13,833 nucleotides of DNA from Monoraphidium neglectum. Taxonomy: Eukaryota > Chlorophyta > Chlorophyceae > Sphaeropleales > Selenastraceae. Made by a program: the position numbers and the translations under genes. The stretch covers positions 1 through 13,833 of the forward strand of contig NW_014012153.1 in assembly GCF_000611645.1 (NCBI RefSeq). The letters run 5' to 3'. The notes under the pieces are model-generated. The model searched no databases, was not told the DNA's origin, and saw nothing but the letters and a program-made list of their open reading frames with translations. Positions 7,299 to 13,833 of this stretch are shown here, piece by piece; position 1 is the first letter of the stretch; the number at the start of each line of letters is the position of its first letter.

Positions 7299-9310
7299 TC
7301 AGTTGTCGAACCGCAGATTGCGCATGTTGGGGGGCCGGCCGCTGCTGGGCGGCGTCCAGCCCCACACGTCGTGCCTGTCCAGCAGCGGCTCCCCGTCCTT
7401 GCCCATCTCCAGTGCCTCCCAGGTGCCCTCAAAGGGGTCGGGCTGCCGGGGGGCCTCCAGCACGGAGCGCGGGGGCGGGCGCGCAGGGACGCGCTCCACC
7501 ACCTCCCCCAGGGCGAGTGCGCCCAGCTCCTCCTGGGGGAGAGGGGGATGCGCGGCACGAGGTGAGAAGGTGAGGGCGTAATATTGATGCGGGATGGGCT
7601 CCAGGGTGAAGTGATAATCAGCCCTGGGTTGGGTGAAGAGGAGGGGAGCTGGCCATCGACGACGATGCGTGAGCAGCGTGCCTGCAGCCCGTGCAAGGCA
7701 GCGCTGCGTGCGTGATATTCATGTCCGAGCAATTCATCGACACACCTCTGTTGGGACCTGCACTATGCGGTTGGGCCCCGGCTGCCATGCCACAATAGCC
7801 ATCTGCTTCTGAATCATCTGGAAGGGGGGGGGGGGTAGCAAGCGAACATGAGTTGTTAATGCAAGGGAGTGTGTGAGCTGTACACTGCATGGGGCTGTTG
7901 CAAGGCCAGGCGCACTCGTTGCCTGGCCTGCCCAAAGCCCTAATGACGCAATTCCGGGCCCACGCCATCAATGCGTCACCTCAAAAATCCACACCTGCAC
8001 GTCCGGAGGTTTCCCGGGCTCGGTCCCGCTGCGGTAGCTGATCTCAACCAGCCCCTCTGCATCTTCGTTCTCAAGCTTGATCCAATCCTGGCGGGTTTGG
8101 GCAAGCAAGTATAGGATGGGAGGGTGTACACTTCAGGACAGCAACCACAAGCACCATGTCAGTTGCCATGAACCCTGGAATTGCCACAAGGTGCGTCCCA
8201 TTGCAAGTCAATGCCTCCCCCCTGCCCTACTCTCTAATTTGGCAGCCACCCACAATCCGTTCTCCAAGCAGACAAAGGGCCCCACCCCAGCAAGCACCTG
8301 CTCCTCCAAGATAACGTACTTGTACTCGATGCGCTGCCCCGCAGGCAACAACACCTCAGCCTGCCACACGTCACCCTGCAGCCACGTCATGGGCACCTTA
8401 GCGATGCTCAAAAACGACCAGCCAAATGGTATCTGGGGGTGGGGGCCGGGAAAGGGAGGTAGCAGTGTCAGAGGATGCCGTGCCTGATGCGTGATGCATC
8501 ACAAGCCGCTCGCCTTTTGCCATCGTGTGCATGCAGCAGCTGCATTGATGTCAAAAATATGCGTGATTTCTGCGGCCTGCCAGATCATACCAAGCTGAGC
8601 CGACCCGCACCTGCGAGCCCCCGATGCAGAGCATCTGGCGCGAGTGCACGCGGTAGTGCACCGACAGCTGCACCCTGACTAGCCGCGGCTTCTTCTCCCG
8701 TTCTGGCCTCTCCCGTTCCCGCTCCTGCGCCCACTGCCCTGTTAATGGCTGTTGTTGCAGCCATTGGAGATGTAATGGTAGTCCGCAAAGCCATAGGGGG
8801 TTATGTTGGGTGTGGTGCTCAGTAGGGACCCGCAACCCAGTCCGTTGAGGCCGCGCTCCGACCACGCCCCACTGCGGCATGTGCACACATGCAAGCACGC
8901 ATGCCCACATGCAACATGCTTGATCAACAGAAAAATATGTGTTTGTGGCGGGCACCCATGCACAGCATGCGCCAAGAGCGTCCGCACATCCATCAACGCA
9001 CACTGACCTGCTGCACATATCCGCCGTCAGTGCCTAGCCGCTCCTCCTGCGCCAAGGGGATCTCCTCGTCCGAAGCCCCGCTGCTCAAATTGAGCACGAA
9101 GGATGCTGCTGCGCGCCCCATGAACCGCTGACCCCGTGCATGGGGGTCGATGGCAGAAACCAAGCATGGCCGCACCCAACCCCTTGCATCGCTTCGTCGG
9201 TGCCTCGGGCTGCTGCTGTCGAAGGCCCGCTGATGCCGATAGCTGCTCCAACGCGAGGAAAGACGATGAAATGACGAGCAGCCCGAGGGGCCCCTCAGCC
9301 CCGCGTTCAT
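7299..9310 (-). CDS. CBM20 starch-binding protein, probably plastidial, complete, 6 exons, 316 aa
   Basis: Expected to bind starch granules or glucan helices; no catalytic domain is visible. Exons in transcript order: 9310-9008, 8724-8611, 8432-8298, 8087-7995, 7817-7746, 7532-7299. All five introns are GT-AG and phase 0; the CDS is 951 nt. Residues 1-70 are rich in Arg and Ser and poor in acidic residues (MNAGLRGPSGCSSFHRLSSR), like a transit peptide. An acidic stretch (GASDEEIPLAQEERLG) and a charged ERERERPEREKK linker follow. The CBM20 domain runs from about 117 to 238: VRVQLSVHYRV, IPFGWSF, GDVWQAEVLLPAGQRIEYKY, then IVAWQPGPNRIVQVP. Trp144, Lys177 and Trp226 align with the glucan site-1 residues Trp543, Lys578 and Trp590 of Aspergillus glucoamylase. 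About 40 residues are inserted before Trp226, largely exon 4. The C-terminal 77 residues (PFEGTWEALEMGKDGEPLL, VWGWTPPSSGRPPNMRNL) are unassigned. Confidence 0.9.
7824..7835 (-). repeat. C12/G12 homopolymer acting as polypyrimidine tract
   Basis: Twelve G on the + strand, so twelve C on the coding strand. It ends six nt before exon 5 of the CBM20 gene (acceptor CTTCCAG at 7818-7824), so it sits where the polypyrimidine tract of that 3' splice site belongs. Confidence 0.8.
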
Positions 9311-9818
9311 ATCACTGAACTACAGCGTCTTGAATTCAACAAGTCTGATGTGTTTCCCTGTGGCCAGTGGGGGTTGCGGCCCTCCCGAGCAACACGCTGC
9401 CAACAGCCAGCATGCGGCTGGTGAAGTGCGTCCGCCGTTCAATCAGGGATGCTGACAATTATGCAAAAGTCCCGAAGTGCAGCAGACCCAGATCTATGTC
9501 ACCCGAAGGGTCACCCAAGTGCACTCACTCACCACACTTGCACCATTGACAATCATTTGGTCTGTACAGAAGAGCGTTGGATAATACAAGCGTAGAAGGG
9601 TCTGAGGACGCCCCCCGTTGCTTTGTGTACACGGTCAGCTTGCCCTCAGTCACACCAGCCGTTGGCGCAGCCTTGAGCATTGACACCACAAGGATTGTTG
9701 AATGACACACACAAATGGATACTACATCACTTGCCGCCGTCAGAGCTGTACTCCGCCGCTGCGTCGCTGCTGCCTGACTTCATTTTGCTACATCCAAGAC
9801 TCGGGCAATTTTGCAGAT

Positions 9819-9878
9819 GTCGGACGTGCAACACCAGCCCAGTGCAGCGTCGGATGTGCAACAGCACCACAGTACATC
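9819..9878 (+). repeat. Two-copy 30-bp direct repeat
   Basis: Positions 9819-9848 and 9849-9878 are adjacent 30-nt units matching at about 24 of 30 positions. Both contain GTGCAACA and CAGT at the same offsets. In one + frame they read SDVQHQPSAA and SDVQQHHSTS. The surrounding frame (ATG at 9817, stop at 10188) looks like no known protein, and I do not call it a gene. Confidence 0.6.
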
Positions 9879-10398
9879 CTCAGAACATTTAATAACCTGT
9901 CACTCAGCCACAATTTGTGCCTCCTCCATCCCTCACACCTACCAAATTGTGAGACACTTGACAGGTCGGAAAGAAGACTTGACAAGCAATGTGCTTGCTA
10001 AACCCTACGTGCTTGCTCTCGCTCGCATGTGCGTTGCTTGGACTGGTTGGTGCCGATATGTACAGGAGTGGATCTGGCTTGTCACGCCGCTGTTTAGCAT
10101 GCATGTATGTGCATGGCAAGCGCACACATTACAAATGCCAAGCGCGTGGCAAGCAGAGTTCCAAAAGCGTGGAGCAAGCAAGCTGTGAGTGGCAGAAGCT
10201 TAGGCTGATCCCAAGGTCAGCCTGTGCAGACCAGTTTGTGGCCCGGCGCAGAGGTAGGCGCGACGTGGTGGGGCAGCTGGTGATGGTTGCGTCGGCTTGT
10301 TGCAGCTCAGGGTACAATAAACCCTACGGCTAGTGCAACGACTGGAGCAGCGCCCGCACTCCACGAACCGCCGCCCGCAGTAAACCTTTCGTACTCAC

Positions 10399-10878
10399 CA
10401 GCGCGTTACCACTAGAAATGCGGCAGCCCTCAAGTGCCACGTGAGCTGCATCTGCGGCGGCGCCAACGTCACCTCCCTTCGCGTCGAGCATCATCAGCGC
10501 AGGGCCAGGTGGCAATGCACCCCAAGGGGCCCCACTAGCTGCCGCCCTCTTGGCCCGAGGTACCCTGAGTAAGCGCCTCCAGATATACGCGTCCCTCCAC
10601 CCAGCACCACTACTGCTCGCTGGGTTCCGTGACCGCTGTTTACCGGGCAACACGACCACCGCGAGCGCAATTGCCGCCTCGGTGCATGTGGGCCCCACCG
10701 GGTAGGCCGGCGCCATCGTTGGCTGCAACTTCAGCGGCTGGCCTGCGCGGGTGCGGTATGGAAGACATGCTGGCTGGCCGCTGCGTGTTATCCTCAGACC
10801 ATCTGCAATCCTTGCATCACAGCTGTGCACTGCTCTGGCAGAGGAACCGTGCAGCCAAGTCCACTCTGCGTGCATCAC
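10399..10878 (-). CDS. Anonymous ORF, possible exon of an unknown protein
   Basis: An open frame on the - strand with an ATG at 10878. It contains PTMAPAYPVGPTCTEAAIAL, ALMMLDAKGGDVGAAADAAH and VALEGCRISSGNAL. It meets a textbook 5' splice donor, GTGAGT, at 10398-10393 in phase 0, so the open frame that continues to 10330 is probably intron. A possible next exon follows the acceptor CATCACCAG near 10285: it reads LPHHVAPTSAPGHKLVCTG and then stops. The 3' half (about 10400-10560) has the GC-rich third positions of the real genes here; the first 45 or so codons look random. I recognise no family or motif. It could be a lineage-specific gene or a decayed one. Confidence 0.25.
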
Positions 10879-10964
10879 AAACCGCTCTTCATCCTACACA
10901 ACAGCTGTCAGCCATGTCCAGCCCCATATTCCGCCCAATTTTGCAGCCGCCAACGCATCTGTGC

Positions 10965-11080
10965 CGCGGCCTGCTGGCAGCAACATGATGACTAGCAGCA
11001 CTGGCAAGCCCTCGTCGCTGTGCTGCGCAAGTGTTAGCAAGCTTACCAGCACCGACCCCGCCCCCTGCCAGCAGGCCGCG
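10965..11080. repeat. Perfect 16-bp inverted repeat with an 84-nt spacer
   Basis: Positions 10965-10980 (CGCGGCCTGCTGGCAG) are the exact reverse complement of 11065-11080. Inside the spacer a shorter inverted pair, GCAGCAC at 10995-11001 and GTGCTGC at 11020-11026, could form a second, nested stem. A transcript from either strand could fold into a long imperfect hairpin. I see no flanking direct repeats that would mark a transposon. Confidence 0.75.
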
Positions 11081-11839
11081 TGATACCGAGACCCATGCGT
11101 CCTTGCCGGGATCCACATGCAGCAGACGGGACAGCGATGATAAGCGACATTCGCCATCCTGTCACACAGGCTCGTGTGCATGCTGGTGATTGCGGCTTCG
11201 CCTGGACTTGTGGACTGTTCGCATAAAGATTTTTGCGAGGCTGGTTGCCATATGCGCATGCAGGCATAGCGAATCCAGTTGCACATTGTCTGGAACTTCA
11301 ATAAAGGTCTACTAGCCTGCGTGGCACGGCACACAGAAGTGCTCGTCCTGCTGAGATGAGCCACGCGCCGCCACTACGCTGAGCGGACTGGCCGGGCCCC
11401 TGCAACACGCGGCGATGGCAAGATCGGATACCGAAACAGCCCAAGAATGATGAACTAGACGACTCGCTACGGTGCTGTTGTTGCGCACGCCTACGCACAG
11501 AGACAAGCAGCCGATGCTGATGCTCCTGGTGATCCGATATCACCCGAGCGGTTCAAGTCTGTTGACGCACAAACATTTCTCAAATGCTGCACCCAAATCT
11601 AGTCCGTATCATCGTCACCCGTTCTACCGAGGGGCATTCTTATAAGCTGATGAGGGCCCAGGCTGGTTCGTTTTTGCAAAGAGCAGACGCTTGCGCCATT
11701 TGATAGCACGATACCGGTATACGAGGCCATCACCAACTACACTGCACCACCACATATCTAGTCGAGCGTTTCTTTCTTTAGTACCTCTGTGTGGGTCTTG
11801 GCCCGAGACTGCTGTGAGTGCAGGCACGCCCGCGAGGTC

Positions 11840-13605
11840 ATGCACTGTGCACACGCCCTCGGGGGCGTGAATAGGGTATCCTATGGCCCCCGGCTGCAGC
11901 CATCGGCGGCCCGACAGGCGCCGCCTGGGCGGCAGGCCCGGGTTCCAACGGCGCACGACGCCGCACAAAGGGGGCCTGTGACTGCAACGGTGGTCGAAGC
12001 GCCCCTGCAGACAGTGGTGGACGAGGCCTACAACAAGCAGATGGCGGCGCAGGTGTGCGATGGGAGCAGCCGCTCTGCACCGCGTGCTGTCAGTAGCAGC
12101 ATTGCGTTGCACTTTTCGTGCGCTGGGTGGTCTGTCTTTTCTGCACGTCGTGCGTGCACCCTCATGCGCAACATCACTCTTTTTTTTGCAGATGGGCTGG
12201 ACCGAACCTTTCTGCTACCACTTTGACCGGTGCGTGGCTGCGTCATGCTGCGGTCCCCTCAGCACAACGCTGTGGTGGCAACTTACCGCTGCCACGCGTC
12301 CGTTTTACCACCCCAAGCACCTACGGTATTGCGGGCCTCCCTACCCTGCAGCCCGCTCCACCTTCCTACCTCTAGCCTCTGCAACGCCGAATCGCCCCAG
12401 GCGCTGAATGCCAAATTCCTCTCTCAACCCCTCCCTTCCAGGGGCCTCTATTTTCATGAGGTGTTCCCACGCCTGCTGTGCGGCACACAGCCACGAAACA
12501 CGGACGAGGTGAGTGTGTGTGTGTATGTGTGTGCGTGTGTGGTCGCACACACGTATGTGTGTGTGTGTGTGTGTTAGGGAGGAGTGCGCAGTGTGTTTCC
12601 TCATGCCTGGCCCCACGCGCACTTGTGCCTTTAAACCTAGTGCTCATCTTCTGGCGCATGCCGCAAGCTCATGCCACCATGCACTCCTCCCGGCTTACAC
12701 CCTGCTTACCTGGTTTCTCTGCGTGGGCGTGACCCTGCGCCTCCTTGCACCCCAATCACGACCCAAAGGTCACAGAACTTGTGAAGGGCCATGGTGTAGT
12801 GACGCTGGTGAATCTGCAGCAAGACAAGGACATAGCGCACTGGGGGTGAGGGGTCGAGGAGTTGCGCCAGAGGGTGTGCTGCAAGCCAACCTGGTCAGGG
12901 TGCTTACTCGCGCCTTGTGGTTGGCTTGCCAGAGCTGGGGCACCTGGCCCTGCATGAGCGGCACTGCGGCCGAGCCGCCCACACGCCCCGCCCCACCCCG
13001 TGGTGGTGCTCTCGCCAGGGTTGACTTTGGCGCCAACGCGGCGCGTGCCGCCGAGCTCGGGGTCGACATACGGCGCCCCTCCATAGTGGACTTTAGCGCA
13101 GACTCCCTGCGCCACCAGCTGCCCAAGGCGGTGCGCGAGGTGGCGGACGCCATGAAGAAGGCGGAGGCCAGCGGCGGGCGCGTGTACGTCCACTGCACTG
13201 CGGGGCTGGGCCGCGCGCCTGCGGTGTGCATCGCCTACCTCTACTGGTTCCAGGTGGGACGGGATGGGGGTGTGGGACCAGGGGTTGCTGGGGGTGCAGG
13301 GGTTGATGGGGTTGCGCGGGGTGCTGGGGGGGCTGCGGGAGAGTGGTGTGCATGGGCGCTGCTGCCTGCTCCGAAGAAGCGGGACCTCAGGCATGGGCCT
13401 GCGTGGTTTCCTCGTGCGCCGCACACCAGTTCATCAAGCAAGTACCCGCCCCTCCCGCTCTTGCACCCATTTTCGCAATCGACCCCCGCCCCCCTGTCAC
13501 GGCCTCGCTGGCCCCAGGGCTTCAACCTGGACGACGCGTACGCCCACGTCACACGCATACGGCCCTGTGGGCCGCGCAGGGACTCCATCAGGGCCGCCAC
13601 AGCCG
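11840..13605 (+). CDS. LSF2: Glucan (starch) phosphatase, LSF2/SEX4/laforin type, 3' end missing
   Basis: A dual-specificity phosphatase expected to remove phosphate from starch glucosyl residues during degradation in the plastid. Exons: 11840-12052, 12192-12229, 12442-12508, 12769-12845, 13019-13253, 13518-13605. Introns are GT-AG and phases agree. The Arg/Ala-rich first exon (MHCAHALGGVNRVSYG...) looks like a transit peptide, then VDEAYNKQMAAQ. The conserved core holds FCYHFDRGLYFHEV, LLCGTQPRNTDEV, VVTLVNLQQDKDIAHWG, RRPSIVDFSADSLRHQLPKA, YVHCTAGLGRAPAVCIAYLY and RIRPCGPRRDSIRAAT. The active-site loop HCTAGLGR fits the glucan-phosphatase signature C-x-A-G-aliphatic-G-R: Cys191 nucleophile, Arg197, and Asp156 as likely general acid. 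No carbohydrate-binding module precedes the core, which favours LSF2 over SEX4 or laforin. After 13605 a GTGCGC donor in phase 1 probably starts the last intron; the conserved C-terminal helices must be off the window. The exact start codon is less sure than the family. Confidence 0.92.
12509..12574 (+). repeat. (GT)n tract with internal hairpin at a splice donor
   Basis: It begins with the 5' splice site GTGAGT of the phosphatase intron 12509-12768 and runs as GT-rich repeat to 12574. It is interrupted by the perfect 8-bp inverted repeat CGTGTGTG (12534-12541), loop GTCG, CACACACG (12546-12553), which could extrude or fold as a hairpin in RNA. Confidence 0.88.
13254..13345 (+). repeat. G-rich intron start, possible G-quadruplex
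   Basis: The first 90 nt of the phosphatase intron 13254-13517 hold many runs of three to seven G spaced by short T- or A-containing linkers (GGGATGGGGGTGTGGG, GGGGTTGCTGGGGG). The non-template strand and the RNA could form G-quadruplexes. The rest of the intron is C-rich. Confidence 0.6.
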
Positions 13606-13833
13606 GTGCGCGTCTGCCTAGGACGGCAGGCAGGCGAGGCGAGGCGCTGATTGCACACCAGCCGCGGCAAGGCCCACACAGCGCCTGCTGGTTGTCTGTT
13701 TGCCTGCGCTGCCGCGCGGTCACCCTTATCGTCACATCTGCCACATCTGCCCCAGGCAGAAGCAATGGGCCCAGCTCACTGTTCTGCTTGTTTCACCCTC
13801 TGGCTGCCCGTCCCCCCACCCCCTACCCCCACC
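13606..13833 (+). other. Probable intron of the phosphatase gene, runs off the window
   Basis: The reading frame stays open to the last base, but after the conserved RAAT its translation (GARLPRTAGRRGEALI...) stops resembling the family, while a GTGCGC donor sits exactly there. An acceptor-like CTGCCCCAG at 13749-13757 in a fitting phase would give RSNGPSSLF, which is not convincing either. I therefore call the stretch intronic. The right edge is C-rich. Confidence 0.5.

Larger units (their letters stand above)
9311..11839. other. Gap between two divergent starch genes, no recognised gene
   Basis: About 2.5 kb between the start codons of the CBM20 gene (-) and the glucan phosphatase gene (+), so it must contain both promoters. 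GC is lower than in the flanking exons between about 9311 and 10320, rises at 10330-11080, then falls again. I see no TATA box or CCAAT motif at a convincing distance from either start; a TATAAG word at 11640 is about 200 nt upstream of the phosphatase ATG. An anonymous - strand ORF and an inverted repeat are listed separately. Confidence 0.6.

Noticed and set aside
8551..9018. Continuous minus-strand ORF covering CBM20 exon 2 and the sequence upstream
   Set aside because: Only 8611-8724 fits the protein family. The upstream part is intron, since joining 9008 to 8724 keeps phase and gives a sensible protein.
11023..11046. A 24-nt intron-like block on the minus strand (GTAAGC, CTAAC, GCAG)
   Set aside because: All three splice signals are present, but 24 nt is far below intron sizes seen here, and neither flanking frame is convincing. 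Probably coincidence.
11540..11575. A GGTTCAAGTC word resembling a tRNA T-loop
   Set aside because: No matching acceptor, D or anticodon stem could be found around it.
1..13833. G-rich left edge and C-rich right edge resembling terminal inverted repeats
   Set aside because: The match is low-complexity G/C runs only, both lie in likely introns, and the window ends are arbitrary.

Overview
This is nuclear DNA from a eukaryote, most likely a green alga (Chlorophyta, possibly a trebouxiophyte). The evidence is GC-rich coding sequence broken by many short GT-AG introns (about 100-400 nt), codons strongly biased to G/C at the third position, and two starch-metabolism genes with plastid-type leaders. 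Few of the open frames are whole genes. I rebuilt the gene models by joining exons so that splice sites, codon phase and protein-family motifs all agreed. The species is inferred, not proven.

Layout from left to right. (1) 243-2019, + strand: the 3' half of an ATP sulfurylase gene, with seven visible exons; its 5' half lies outside the window. (2) 2020-2478: a short convergent gap. (3) 4068-2479, - strand: a complete five-exon dienelactone hydrolase family gene (269 aa) with a short poly-Gln insertion. (4) 4069-7298: about 3.2 kb, lower in GC, with no recognisable gene, but with at least one exon-like block on the - strand that carries a CAG repeat. (5) 9310-7299, - strand: a complete six-exon gene (316 aa) for a probable plastid protein with a CBM20 starch-binding domain. 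(6) 9311-11839: about 2.5 kb with no recognised gene, one anonymous - strand ORF ending at a good splice donor, and a perfect 16-bp inverted repeat. (7) 11840 to beyond the right edge, + strand: a glucan (starch) phosphatase of the LSF2/SEX4/laforin type, with six visible exons and its C-terminal end missing.

The two starch genes are neighbours and are transcribed away from each other. Together they encode the two modules that animal-type laforin carries in one protein: a CBM20 domain and a dual-specificity glucan phosphatase domain. ATP sulfurylase (sulfate assimilation) and the dienelactone hydrolase have no evident link to starch.

Microsatellites are prominent. In two different genes a long (GT)n tract begins exactly at an intron's 5' splice site. 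CTG/CAG repeats lie in coding and exon-like sequence, and two 12-nt G runs sit in introns. I see no rRNA, tRNA, CRISPR array or identifiable transposon.
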